Numbered from the stretch's first letter, positions 37,251 to 59,200 are shown. The stretch is 64,000 nt of DNA from Eleginops maclovinus (GCF_036324505.1 NC_086366.1:18120927-18184926), one strand, 5' to 3'. The notes: a model not told the origin generated them from the letters alone. A program made the numbers and translations.

Positions 37251-39322
37251 TTACATTCCACAGTCCCTCCAAACCTGAAATATGAAGAACATTAATACAA
37301 TATCATGTTCAATGAAGCTCTCTACATATTGTACACTGTTAGGTAAACAGTTATGTATTGGAAAGGTTAATTTAGCATCTGGTAAAGCATCTATGTTTTG
37401 TGTACCTGAGTTGCTGCTCTGTGGAGGATGGAGTGTCTGAGGGCCAGTCTGTCGATGTCTCTCGAGTATCCTCCTCCGATAACGGCAGCAATGGGAACAC
37501 CTCTGCTCACGACAGTCTTCATCACGTACAGGTCTCTCTGATACAGCCCTGGGAGATACATAAGAGTCAATCAAAAAACATTCAGAAATCAAGTGTTGGT
37601 GGAAATCCTCAGATGTCAAATAGTCGCTAACCTTGGTCAGTGAGACGCAGCCTCCCGAGCTCATCCTCCCAGTGAGGGTCGACACCCGCGTCATACAGAA
37701 CCAGGTCCGGACGAAAGGTCTCCAGCAGCAAGGGAAGGTGCGTCTCGACTGTTTAAAACATCTGACGTGAGTTAAAGGGAACAAGTGCTTCATTCATATA
37801 ACTTACTACTAACTGCAATACTTTTTATTGTGAGTGGTGAGAAAACTAAACACAAAATTTAAATTTATTTTTAATTGATTTAGTGACAACACTACTTGGT
37901 TCTGAACTCTGAACACATTGCATTTATTATTATGTGTGAGCTTGCCTGTGGAGAGGTACTCCTTGTCTTCCATCCCATCCTCCACGCTGATATCTAGGTC
38001 ACTCTGTTGTTTACGGAGGGGGAAGTTCTTCCCACAATGCACCGAGAATGTAAACACACTCGGCTCCTCTTTAAAAATGAAAGCAGTGCCGTCACCCTGT
38101 TGGACTCAAAAGATTTGAGCCGATCAAATGCAAAGACAAGTTTGGGACTTATGACATATTCGTAAGAGAAAAAAAAAAAAAAAGAGGTAAGGTAACACTA
38201 CCTGATGCACATCTAGATCTACAATCAGAATCTTCCTTTTGTGCGAGGAGATGCCCATCAGGTATTTGGCGGCAACTGCCAAGTCATTAAGGAGACAAAA
38301 CCCTGAACCAAAGCTTGGGAAGGCGTGATGTGTTCCTCCTGCTGTGCTGCAGGCCAGACCCCTCTGCAAAGCTACCTCAGCAGCCAGAACAGTCCCACCT
38401 GTCAATAACAGAGAAGGTGTCATGTGGTGTGATCTCTAGGGGCCGTTGAGATGTTACATCGCCCAGACTTGTCTGATGTTCTTCTCACCTGTCTCATATC
38501 GACAGCGCCTCACTATGCCTTCACTCCAGGGGAAACCTGTCCTCCTCTGTTCCTGCTCATTGATTTTTCCATTTATGAAGTTGTTTAAGTACTCTTCAGT
38601 GTGCACACAGCTGAGTAGTTCTTTAGAGGCTATTTCAGGGACCCACACCTACTGGGAAGAAGGACATTTACATTAACAGGGTACTGTAAGATTTTTTTTT
38701 TAAAGTCGTAGCAATTGGTGTTATTATTATATCAATTTCTGTTTCTTAATGATCGACCATTGGAAAACATATCACATGTCTAAATGTAGTTTTCTAACAA
38801 CTGTCCAAAACCAAAATCAATAAAATTATATTTAAAAACTAAAATCCTTTTGTTATGAAATGTAAATTGTCTAAAAGGTCGATTTATTTCACATAATCAA
38901 TCGATCATTAGACAGCATTACAGAACTAACTCACAATGACAAATCACCACTAGTGTTTCGTAGTTGAAAATATGCCTTGCTCACCTGTTTCTCTGTAATA
39001 ACCTGATCTTTGATTAAGAAGTGCAGCACGCGGGGAAACTTGCCCATAGGAAACCTGTGGTTGAGAGGGAGGTCGCACACATACTTGCTGTGATGAATGA
39101 TGGGAAGTGCGCTGGACTCACGTGTTACCTGCAAGGTGCAAAGGCTCACTGTAAGGTCAGTTTGGAGGCATTGAGTTACAATTCTTTCAAATGCTTTTTG
39201 TATGATTATTAAGGACTTACTTGTTCATCATGCAAACATCTCCTTGAAGTCAAAGCTGCACCGAGCAGCCGGCCGACTTTTAAGCGAGGTCTTCGTGAAA
39301 ATATTAGTTTTATGCACGTCAT
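37251..39322 (-). CDS. hdac12: HDAC-superfamily deacetylase of the fish hdac12 / bacterial type
   Basis: A zinc-dependent deacetylase-fold enzyme. Eight exons (reverse strand): 39322-39221, 39128-38985, 38648-38489, 38398-38202, 38096-37946, 37748-37632, 37548-37406 and 37274-37251; 1038 nt, 345 aa, phases consistent. Catalytic features: HH in GGTHHAF (159-160), zinc ligands D198 and H200 in DLDVHQGDGT, D275 in YDAGVDPHW, and the transition-state Tyr318 in GGGYS. The opening IIHHSKYVCDLPLNHRFPMG resembles bacterial and plant HDAC-like amidohydrolases more than HDAC1-11. Zebrafish has a gene of this kind called hdac12; I recall a link to polyamine deacetylation but am not sure. The first 34 residues are strongly basic and may be a mitochondrial presequence. 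Intron 5 has a GC donor. The substrate is unknown from sequence. Confidence 0.88.
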
Positions 39323-39534
39323 TTCTCTGACTGACGTTAAAATATACATAAATAACTCCCTAACATAAGTCAGGAGAGTGTTACGAAGTTTGGTGTTATG
39401 AAACTAGGCTACCAACGTGCTAAAGGTGTCATTTTTGTTGACGGATGTTTCAAAGTATTTGTCCTCTGTAATATTGCCATCTGCTGTAAGGGAGTGGAAA
39501 CAACACGGTGTAATTGCTGACATGGTTTCTCACC

Positions 39535-40110
39535 ATCTACTGACTTTAGAGTTATTTCCAGAGGCAGGAGAAGAACTCAGATCTTGTACTTGATTAAAAG
39601 CAGAAGTACCAGAGTGTAGGAATGCTCTGTTACAATTAAAAGTCATGCATTAAAAATGTTATTCAAGTAAAAGTACAAAAGTATTACCATCCAAATATAC
39701 TTAAAGTTCCAAAAGTAAAAGTAGTCATTCTGCAGATTGGTCCATTTCAGAATAATATACTGTATATGACATGCTTTGATTATGAATATTGATGCATTAA
39801 AGTGTTATCAAAGCTGGTAAAGGTGCAGCTAGTTTAAATAACTTTGTGTTCTGCAGGGTAGCTGGTGAATTTACTCCAGGTGTAACTAAAGTCTGTTTTA
39901 AGTGTTGTTTATATTTCACATCATTAATCCAAATATGTAAAGTAACTAAAGTTATTAAATAAATGTAGTGGAGTAAAAGTACACAATGTTCCTCTGAATT
40001 GTAGTGAAGTAGTAACACGTAGCTAAAAATTAAAATACTCAAGTACTTCAAAACTGTTCTTAAGTACTGTTTGAGTAAATGTACTTAGTTACTTCCCACT
40101 GGTGATTACT
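39535..40110. repeat. Dispersed fish repeat (AAGTAC type)
   Basis: It begins near GGAGAAGAACTCAGATCTTG and ends near GTACTTAGTTACTTCCCACT. In between are many AAAAGTACAAAAGTA, TAAAAGTAGTCATTCTGCAG and AGTAGTAACACG-type motifs. Same broad family as 5521-6090. No coding capacity. Confidence 0.7.
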
Positions 40111-40114
40111 GCAG

Positions 40115-40444
40115 ATGTATGGCAGTTTAGGATTCCAAGACTTCCAAGAAGACAGTTTACTCAAGTACTATACTTAAGTAAAAATTGAGGTACTTTACTT
40201 ATTTTCACATTATGTTACTTTATACTCTTACACGACTACATTTTGTAGGCAAATGTTGTACTTTTTACTCCAGTACATTTACTTCACAAATTTAGTTACT
40301 ATCTACTTTGCCGATTTGGATAATTCAAACGACATCTAAATGAACTAATACATTATCATATATAATTAAAGGTTAAGCCACTCATTAGTAATTAAAGTAA
40401 TTCAAATGCCCCCACTTTTAGTGCAACATTGAAGTGATGAACAG
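40115..40444. repeat. Dispersed fish repeat, left half (split by a hAT insertion)
   Basis: Sequence such as TTTACTCAAGTACTATACTT, TTTTTACTCCAGTACATTTAC and ATCTACTTTGCCG continues in sense on the far side of the hAT element (44377-44600) with CCATTTTGCATCATGA and TACTCTTACTTAAGTAAATA. The two parts together make one repeat copy. Confidence 0.6.
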
Positions 40445-40953
40445 CAGACTTGGAATTTTGTCATTTTAGGGTCAAGGCCATTTGGCCTTTGGTGTCACAC
40501 ATTTTTTTAGGGCACAAAGGCCATTGAGGGAAAAAATAAGATGTGGAGCTTACAAATAAATAGCTTCACTTTCTGATAAGAAAAACACACAAATGTCATG
40601 GAAAACAAATCACTTTTTTAATATCAATAATGTCAAACATTTTATCATATAGCCTATGCCTCCTTTTAGAGTATTACCGTATATAAATTGAAATATGGAT
40701 GGATGGATGGATGGAGGGAAATTGAAATACTCTACTTTGAATAATTAGTGTTTGGTATGTTCTCATCTACTACTTCTCCCATTCAAAAACCCAAATCAAA
40801 TCAAAAATTCTATTAATATGTTACAAATATATTTAATTTCAGAGCAGAAGAAACAGCCTTCAAGGGTCAAACTCTGTACATAAATCAGTCAGCAGTGCAC
40901 AGTGAAGGTCAAACATGCAACTGTATGAACAAGCAATACACTGACATGCAAAC

Positions 40954-41105
<152 letters not shown>

Positions 41106-41141
41106 GTCTCTTTAATCTGACTCATCATCACTTGTCCAACA

Positions 41142-41345
41142 GTGGCTCAGTCAGTAGGGGCTTGGACTGGGAATCGTAGGGTCGCCGGACACCTCCAATT
41201 CCCCCCCCCCCCCACCCATTGCTCCCTGGGCGCTGCACAATAGCTGCCCAGTACTAGGATGGGTTAAATGCAGAGGACAAATTTCACTGTGTGTGCTCTG
41301 CTGTGTGCATGTATGTGACTAATAAAGAGGGTTTCATCTTCCGAT
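41142..41345 (+). mobile_element. tRNA-derived SINE nested in the hAT element
   Basis: Its head (CAGTGGCTCAGTCAGTAGGG, then GGGTCGCCGG) is nearly the same as the SINE at 7134. Its body differs (GCTCCCTGGGCGCTGCACAA; AAATGCAGAGGACAAATTTC), and it ends ACTAATAAAGAGGGTTTCAT. A C13-15 run interrupts the B-box region. So two SINE types share one tRNA-like head. Confidence 0.75.
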
Positions 41346-41399
41346 TCGATCTATCTTGAGGATGAGGTAAGTGGAGTAGGGCTAGCTTCCTGTGGGTCA

Positions 41400-43912
41400 G
41401 GGTTGAAGTTCAGTCTTTGCCCATATGATTGAATGTTTGGTCTCTTTCTCAAGAGGCCAGCTGCCCACCACCTTGCCACTGCCTCCTCGCTCTCGTATGC
41501 AACAGGGTCACAGCCCTTGGATTTGATTAAAAGGAGATCCTCGACGGTCGAAGTCTACAGCCTTAAGCCCCAGTCTCCTTGCATACGTTTCATTGTGGAA
41601 AACTGGTGCTCCACTTGAGATGTGGAAACAGGGAATACCAGGACGATCCTGACGAGATGTAGTAAGTTGGGGTACTTGCTTTCCTTTTCCGTCAGCATCC
41701 TCTGCCAAAGCACAAGGAAGGCCTCCCTCTTGTGGTGCCGCACAATATCATATTTGGCTTTTAACCATTCCCTCTCCACCTCTGCCACATTGCAGCCATT
41801 ACTGGTGAGAAGTGGCTCAAAATGCTCGCAAAGCTTACGCAGCTCACTGTCTCCATACTGCTGAATGGCACTGACGTTATCTTCAGCAGGCATGTTAACA
41901 GGATCGAAAACTTCAGCAGCCAGGAGCACAGGATCTGTGGAGGATGTGGAGAAACGCTGACCAATACATGCAGTGACAACTATTTCACTCCTTTGGCGAT
42001 GGAAGGCCTCAGCAGATGTTGATGAGGTGCTGATCTCCACTCCCTTGTACATAAAGACACCAGTGCGGCCAGTGTTGGTGAAGGCAGTTATGACAGGGTG
42101 CAGGTAGGGGCCAGGTTGTTCCTTCTGTTTCAGCAGAGCAGCCTGGGAAGCCATGACCCTATCCTGACAGAGGAAAGGGACAGCTCATCTGACTGGAAGT
42201 CAAGGGAGAGCTCTGCCAGGTCCACCAGCAGATCCTGGTACAAGGCCATGTAAAGGACACACTTGGATGATGTTAGTTGCCTCCAGTAAGCCTTGAGCTT
42301 CTGCTTATCTGGTCCAGAATCCTCCTGCCTTTCCAGAAGGTGTGCTATGATGCACCGGTAGTTGGAGGCGAGGGAGGATAAGACCTTTTGCCTGTGGTTT
42401 ATCCATCTTGTGCCCTGAGAGCGACTTGGCTTCAGGACATGCTCTTCAAGACCCTCTCCAATGGCCTTGAGCTCCTTCCATTTCTTGCTGGAAAGACGGT
42501 ACAGGGAGTAGAGGTGCATGAGCAGCTCATCAATCTGAGGCGGAAAAAGCAACATAAGCAAATTCTTCCATACTGTGATGGTTTAAACAATAGTATACAA
42601 GTAGAACATGTAGCAAAACCTTACTAAACGATTTTCTCAAAATGTATTGTTAATTAAACATACTGTACCTGTGTGAAGTAAGAATCTTTAAAAGCACCCT
42701 TCAGGCACAGCTCAAGCCTGTGGGCGACGCAGTGCACATTGATCATTCACGAAGCGGATTCCTGCTGGAGATGGGTAAGGACACCGTTTGTCGTCCCAAA
42801 ATTGACAGAAGCCCCATCAGCTGCTGTTGCAGTCAAGCAGTTACTGAGGTTAAGACGGTTCTCCTTACACTTTTCTCTAATGGCCTTCAGTATTCCTGCT
42901 GCATCACATGAATCTGGCTCTGTAATACTGAAAAGCAAAAGCAGAAAAATACAAAGTTATTTAAATTAGTTATTTAAATAGTTTCATGCTGTGTGGCACT
43001 GGCAGCTCTTATTGTTTTCAACTGAAATGGGAGTTGAGTACAGAAATACAAGACTTTTTGATTGATATCAAAGACATACCAAAACAAATCCAAACACATG
43101 AATATGAAGAATAAAAATCTTACCCAACTTGTCTGATTCCTGGTGTGCCATTTTCAATTAACTTGATGCTGACCACCTCTTTCTCTGATGTGCCTTTGTC
43201 AATGCTTCCATCAAAGAGCAAGGAGCAGTAGAATGGCTTACATTTAACCACAGCATGAAGATGGTCTCTCATGGTCCCCGCAATGTGCTCTATGAAGATG
43301 TGACAGGCTTTTGAGTTATGATATGTCACCCCCAGCTCCACGCCATGCTTCCTTTCCACGGACACTAAGGTTTGTCTCAGACATGGTAGCTGTTTGGGCT
43401 GTGAAAACTTGACATGATGTAGCATGGGTTTTGGACTTGTTGTGTGTATTGGCAGTGTCTTTTTTCACATTTGTAGTCCCTGAAATATATGGTTCACTGC
43501 TGCAAAGTTTTTCTAGACTTGTGTTCAGAGGACACTTTCCCTGATTCCTTTCATAGTAATCCCTACATATGCTACACCAGATTTTGGTAACGACACCGCT
43601 TTCTTTTTCATAGCAGAGCCAGTCATATCCCCAGGAGTCCACAGTATGGGCTGTTGTGGTCCTGGTTTTCAGTTGGCCTGCCTGGGTTCCTGTCTGTGCT
43701 TCTCCCTGTGCTGCTTGTTGTGTCTCCATACTCTCCAACTGTGCCTCTCGTTGTGCTTCTTGTTGTCTCTCCATACTTTCCAACTGTGCCTCTCGTTGTG
43801 TCTCTCCCTGTACATCTACTGTCTCTCCTTGTGGCTCTTGTTGTCTTTTTCCCTGTATGTGTCTCTCTGTGCCTCTCCTTATGTCCCCTATTGTCTCAGT
43901 CCTTGTGCACAT
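41400..43912 (-). pseudogene. hAT transposase (ZNF862/C17orf113-like), broken
   Basis: Read on the reverse strand. A zinc-finger-like start lies at 43630-43430 (WCSIC, later HNKSKTH), preceded by Gln/Glu-rich repeats. The core includes YCSLLFDGSIDKGTSEKEVV (~43240-43180), TATAADGASVNFG (~42830), VHCVAHRLELCLKG (~42730-42690) and GTRWINHRQKVL (~42420-42380). The hAT C-terminal dimerisation region is VFPVSTSQVEHQFSTMKR (~41645-41590), then VEDLLLIKSKG and AVARWWAAG. Introns are evident, e.g. 42668-42535 (donor CACACAG|GTACAG, acceptor CCGCCTCAG). It is disabled by a frameshift near 43430, an in-frame stop just before MINVHC (near 42746) and another after GDWGLRL (near 41555). Confidence 0.85.
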
Positions 43913-44376
43913 CCTTCAGCCTGACTGGCCTTACTGCAAAGCATTAAGACATATACACAAATGTGTTTATTTTATTTAGCCTAGCCTTACTCATTGAAAA
44001 ATTATAGAAATACATGTCAGTACAACGTAATATACAACTCACTCAATCCCACTCTGAGAGGGAATTTAGCTAAGCTAACCGTAGTTGAACCATGGAAATG
44101 GCAACTTTAAAAACTCACAGTTTTTCAAGTTCAATGTCGTCTGAAGCAGATGGATTTGAATGATGCGACGTATGATGTGCAACGTGCACGCAACCAATCC
44201 AAGCTACAATGACCAATGCAGTTCAGAGACCAGACCACTGCACTAACGCTTTTAAAGCAACTTCGAGATTTTAACAGTATCAGGGCCACAAAGGCCATGA
44301 TGGCCGTAGGACGTACAATTATTTTCGGGGCATCACGGCCAGACCGAGGAACAGACATCGTGAAATTCCCACCCTG

Positions 44377-44600
44377 AAACAGATTAATGCATCAATAAGT
44401 ATAACCCAATATTTTTTAAATATATGGTGCATGAATGGGCCATTTTGCATCATGACAAATTTTACTCAAGGTACTTAAAGTATATTTTGTTGCTAGTACT
44501 TTTACTAAATATAATAATGTATAATTTCATATGCAGGACCTTTTAGCACAGTTTTTTTTTTACACTTGCTACTCTTACTTAAGTAAATACTGCAGTAATT
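44377..44600. repeat. Dispersed fish repeat, right half
   Basis: This continues the repeat interrupted by the hAT element (see 40115-40444), ending near TACTTAAGTAAATACTGCAG. Confidence 0.6.
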
Positions 44601-53152
<8,552 letters not shown>

Positions 53153-53192
53153 GTTATCTACTGTGTGGTGGGACTGAGCATCTTGGCTAAAA

Positions 53193-53258
53193 ATGGCAAT
53201 CCAATACATCAAGCACAAGTACCTGTGGATTTATGTTTTAAATTATGAGAAACTATAG
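53193..53258 (+). other. Upstream ORF in the 5'UTR of the DLC-family gene
   Basis: ATG at 53193 (AAAATGG context) opens a 21-codon frame ending at TAG 53256-53258, 12 bases before the main start at 53271. Both lie in the same exon, whose acceptor is at 53151-53152. Confidence 0.55.
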
Positions 53259-53270
53259 AACAAAACAGCA

Positions 53271-56200
53271 ATGGAGAATCCACCTATGGTGAGTTTGGAG
53301 GCACAGCAGTCTTGGACAGCTTCAGGAATACAAAAGTTAGCATTTTCAACAACACACGAGTTGACCTCAGAAAGCTCTGCTCTCTTAGCTAATGGCTCGG
53401 CAGACCACAGGGAGGATGATTGTCTCCCTGAAGCCCAAAGCTTGCTGTTGGAGCCAGATCAGAACGTACACAAGCTGAAGAAGAGTTTTGTTTGTGTCCG
53501 GGACCACAACATTCAATTTGGGGAAGGTGTGAGCTTACAGGAGCCTGAACAACCAGTCATTCACACTAAAGAACCCCTGGACCAAAGTCCACTGGAATCC
53601 CCTCAGCCGCATGAAGCAGGTATTGTGTCCTCAGTATCACATGACAATTGCTGTCTGCTTTCTGGTTCTGTTGCAGAAGGCACGTTGGCTCAGGCTGTTC
53701 TGAATCATGGTGGTCGGACATTAAACATGATACTGGGATGTGTAAAAACAGACTTGAAGAGCTTAGAGTCAATGTCAAATGGCCATGTCTTTATGCCTCC
53801 AGAGGACCCTTGCCCCATTTTCAATCTGGACTCCACTTCCACCATCCCTGAATCCGTCAATCTTTCTGATCCTGGCCCGAGTCTCCTGGATCCACCACGC
53901 ATTGTGAAATACAAACCTAGCTCCATCACCTTCTCACAGTACACCTTTCCCTCCGCGGCCGACAATCAAGTTTTTGTCATTGACACTTCTGAGGAAGGAG
54001 AGTCTTCCCTGGAAGAGGATGATCATGATGGTGACGATGGTGACGATGGTGACGATGGTGATGATGGTGATGACGATGATGTGTTCTCAGAGCTGCCTCA
54101 GAATAGAGACTACCTGGTCAAGCAACGACAAAGAAGCACAGGCAAAGACAAACTGAAGAGGAAAAGTGCTGCAAGTCGAGCAGAAATCAATCAAACAGCC
54201 AGAAAGTCGGGTTATGAAGCAGAGGGGGAAAGGTGCAGTCTGGAGGTATGCTGTTATTGCATTGTGTTATTCACATATTTATCTTTATACAATTCATAAA
54301 AGATAATGAAAGGGCATCGGTCTGCATTACAAATTATGGACATGAAAAAAAAAAATAGCATGTCAATTTTCCAAATTAGTTCACCTTAAATGATTAATGT
54401 AACAAAAAGCAGTCTCTCCTGAAATAACTCCAAACAATGCAAGATCTGAAAACAATGTCACACATTTCTAATCTAAATATGCAATTTGTGTTCCACACTA
54501 AATAAATGCACTTTTAATAAAGCCTATAAAAGCCTTTTATTTTTAAACTTTATTTCAGTTTCAGTACAAACATATTCACACTTTGTGTCAATACTGTTTT
54601 TCATTTTCATTTAGTTGTATCTTCAGCAAGTTAGCTTTTTGAAGAAAAATGTAATAATAACATTTTAGAGAATCAAAATAAAAACCTATACTTTTAATGT
54701 AATACTGTTCGTGATAAGTTGCCTAACACTCATTTAAATTACAGTAAAAAAAGATCAGTCAAAGACGCTTAAAAGCATGTGTATAGAATTCTAGACCACA
54801 AAATTGTAGTGGCATTATTTAGCATTATTTTTCCCGTTCAAGGAGGTCCACACAGTGTGAGAGCCCATATTCCCAGCTCCTAGCAGCTGACATCATTAAC
54901 CTGTGAGATAATGCATTGTTGGTATTAGTGTGTAGGAGTTCACTGACTTCACTTTGTGCTGGTGAAACGCAGACCTAGAAGGAATGCAAACAGCTTCTGC
55001 TTTCTCTCTACTCCCTTAACAGGCAGCAGTGTTTTGACAGAGCCCAAAGCAGGCCATATTAGCACTGAACTTAGCCTTCCATTGCTGAACAGCTCTTTTT
55101 ATCTCCAACAAGTCAAGGCACATTTCAGACCTTTTTTCACACAACCGCTACTCTGACCTTGGTAACACCGTCCTGTAACCCCTCAACGCTGTTTTTTATT
55201 GCCTTTTTAAAGCCTTGTGTAAGCCTTGGCATATATGTACAAAGCCTTTGGATATGTTTTTTCTGTCAAAGCCTGAGCATATTGAACATATTCAACGACA
55301 CATCACTGTCATTCTAGTTTACAAGTAAACAGGGCAGAGTGAATGGTAAGGCTGGATTAGCTTCTGTTTCTTTTGGTCGAAAAGATGTTGAGGTAATGCC
55401 AGCTTTATGTGCAGAATGACACTCTGCTCTGAATGAGTTGTTTTGGAGAAGAGAGGAAGAATGCAGGGAATCCAGGGCGCCCGTTGTTTATGTTATCCAA
55501 AGAGAGAAGGATAGTTCCTCTCATGCTGTCACTCCACAAGCTCTGTTATCATACGGTGGGCATCTCTATAGGAAGGGCTTTACTTTCATGCAACAGGCAG
55601 CAAAGAAAAAACACCTTAAAATAGTAGTGAAACAAGCTATTTTTCTCAACTACATATTGACATACTCATATAGATTGCACTATATGAGTGCACTACACCA
55701 TGGCGCACATTCTCCTTGAGCACATTACAATGCACACTGGATCACAGGGTCAGGCCCTGCCACTGCAAGCATCCTATGCCTATACTTATTTTTAAATTAA
55801 GATTAATTTTATATCATCCTTTTTAATGTTGTGTGTGTTGTCTATAAGCTACTGGATACCTTGAATTTCCCTCTGGATCAATAAAGTATCTACCTACCTA
55901 GATGCAAGATAGATAATCTGATCTCATACCCACAAAAAACATAAGGATAGTGGTAAGAAAGAGACATAACTTAATTAGAGCAACATTTAAAACGGTCATC
56001 TTTAATGTAAGTTTTATAACAAAAGAGGATTCATTCTAAAACCACAGTTTGTTACACCTTGTAAAAAGGACAAAAATATTGACAGCATAAAGACCAGTAT
56101 TTATCATTAATGCATGCATATCTTTTCATCCTTAACACAACAAGTCTGAAGGGACTTGCGGAGGGAAGTCAGTTGAATAGCTCATAGATGCAGTTCCTAA

Positions 56201-59200
56201 CAATAACCATATGATGGCACTGTATGCATAGAGTTTCCTCTGAGGTTCAGCTCATGACTCCCCCGTGCTTGCATCATTTAGCTAAACTGTAACTAAATAT
56301 CCCTAAAAATACACAATTCTCTTCCTATCCTTCCCACTCTCTACAAACATGGTGGCTGTGTTCAGTGTGTGTTTTGCATCACAGAATATTAAGTGTCTAA
56401 ATTATTCCTCCAAGTAGCCAGGTAGCCATTGCCCTTTCGCATGACCGGCTGCTTCATTAGGATACCTCCATGGTGATCTCTGGCACTCTCTGTGGGTGGC
56501 GCAGACTAGGCACCGAGCCCAGAGCTCACACACTTAACTACTCATTTCCATGTCAAAGACGTTGTGTTAGGGTCCACAATGTGGCCAATTTGCGCTGATA
56601 AAGTTATAGTCAGCTCACATGTTTTTGTCCCCAGAAGATAACATTAATGCATTTATCTAAAGGATTGACTCATACCAGCTCAGTTGCCATGGTGTGAGGA
56701 GTTCACACAAATGCCGGGGCCAGATCTAGGGGAAAGGCACCAGGAGATGAATCAAGGGTAGTGTCTCACTTGAGCGTCAAGCCCTCTCTGGAATTTGTCT
56801 CCTTCTAAGTAGAAGTGCCCACATTCCTGAACAGCACCTTGTGGGGATGTCACTGAAAAGAGACAGTATGAATGTGTTCCTCATTTGCCTTGAGCATGTA
56901 CCAGAATGGGGAATCTGTTTCTTGCATTTGTGTGTGTGTGACTCAAGGGGTTAGGTCCAGCTTGCAACATATTCAGCTTCTTTCATTTCCTTTTCCTGTA
57001 CAAAATGTTTTCCGTCTTTGAGCCTAGAATATCAAGAATTGCCATCACATATTATATATCAGATTTTAGCCGTTAAACTAAAGAGTTAGAAACACAAGTG
57101 AAAAGATATTTTTTGATAAAGGTCAATTTCATGGTTCTTATCATCTTAACGGCTTGATTCCAGATCTTCAAGACACAACATTATGTCCATAGACTCACTT
57201 GGAACAGTTTGGTCAGCCTCTGTCTTGTTCTTATTTAGAGGAATGTCCACCCACTGAGGTGCTCACATAAGGATTTATTCAGAACTCAGTGTTTCATTTG
57301 CACATGCTTCTCATTCATTTTAATTTTTAATTTGGGTATAATGAAAAAAAAGTTTTGGCTACAGTGATCTAAGGATAATTAAGAGGAACTCAAGCCATGG
57401 ATGTGACCTGCTCCTTATCTATTTGTTATAACCAACCATATAAACATCATTTTGTCATACTTGGCAAATAGTTGTTAAGAAACATATTCACTTCACAACA
57501 GTACTCTTAGTCTTTTTTTGATTCACATAACTATATGTAATTACCATATAGAAGGAAGTCTTCATATCTCACAAATGTCCCTACTGCTGACATTTTTCAA
57601 GTCTCTGATTCCATAAAGAGAACAAGAGAAGTCTGGTGTTTAATCTGTGTTGACATTCAGATACTCCCGGAAGAATATTTTAGAAATATGGAAACAGAAA
57701 CTATAGTGTGCAGAGTGTTTTTCTGGGAATCAGTGTTTATTTCTCTGAAGGAGTATAAGGCTCATATAGAGAGGAACACTTACTTAGTAAAAGTTCATCT
57801 CCATTATTCTTGGCTCACCTATCACACCTGTTCCCAAATGAAGTAATTGGTCAGTCTTTAGAAAATATTAAAGCGTGTGAATGCCTTTTATTTGTTGAGC
57901 AGACAGAGGATTGAGCTGTCTTAACATACTGATCCCATGTCAAACCTTTCTTATATTCCCTGGTCAGCACGGTGCATTGCAGGCATAGCAGAGAAGAGAG
58001 GCTTTATTTTTTCCTCTCAGTGACCCAAGATGACCCCTCAGGCCTTAGGTCAGTAGGGGATTGGCCAGATTTAGGTCATTCCTGAGGGATTGAGTGGAAA
58101 AAGACTTTCTCCCAATGTCAGGTCAGTCAGCCGACTCTGGGTGGGCAGCAGGGGAATGGACCGTCTGGTGTCTGGTCCCTTAATTCCACACAATTTAGGG
58201 GAAATACCACATGAAATAGTTTTTATCAATGTCTACATTTGTAATTTAAATTCAGATTTACTGCTTCATGATGAATGATTTTTATACTGACAACAGTAGA
58301 AATGAATATTATTCATATGTTAAATTATGACTTACAAAGATCTATGTCACCAAAGTATTAATTTAAACTGAATAGTATTTTATCTAACAGTCTGTCGAAT
58401 GCCAACAGATAACCAACACAAACAAAATGGGATTAGGTTGGCCTTTCGTTATTTGAACTCCACTTCCTCCACTTTATTTGTATTCAGCTCCCAGTAAACC
58501 CAATGTAAATGTAAAAACAAGTGTAATACTATTTAAAAGTCTATCAAAGCCCTTCAGACAAGAACCACACCCTGTCCAGGACATTGTGGTTTCCTATCAG
58601 AACATTTATTGACAAGCTCCTTCAATGAAATGATTGTGCATTGAGGCGCTTGATGTTATAAATGGAATAATGACTTGATTTAGACATGGCCGGTAGTAAT
58701 TCTTCACAGTATTTAGTTTTGATTCCAAGAAAGGAATTTTAACTGGCCGTGTACAGGCCATCCACATTAAAGGACCATTGGCTGTGTATGTCTGGAATTA
58801 GGGTTATCAAATGCTGTGATCTTTCACTTGTTTTCAACCAACAACAATTCAAATGATCTTTGGGATTTTCCCAACATGTTGAGCATTTTAATAATTTAAT
58901 CTACCGGAAGCTTTTTGTTGAGGACTGTCATATTTTAGATTCTGGCTTTTAACACAAAATGTAGTTTGGGGCAAATATACTGATTGTATCTACTAGTTTA
59001 TAACCCTGCTAATCTAAACACCTTGAGTTCCCTTCAGTTTTTCTTTTTAGAATTTACATGGAGTATACAAACATTTAATAACTGCTTCACAAGACCCGCA
59101 AATGTAATTGTAAACAGGTATATAAGTGGGTTCCCGTGCTGCTGGCTGGTGTATTAACACAGATAATTAAAGACAATAAGGTAGAATAAAGTTATGATAA

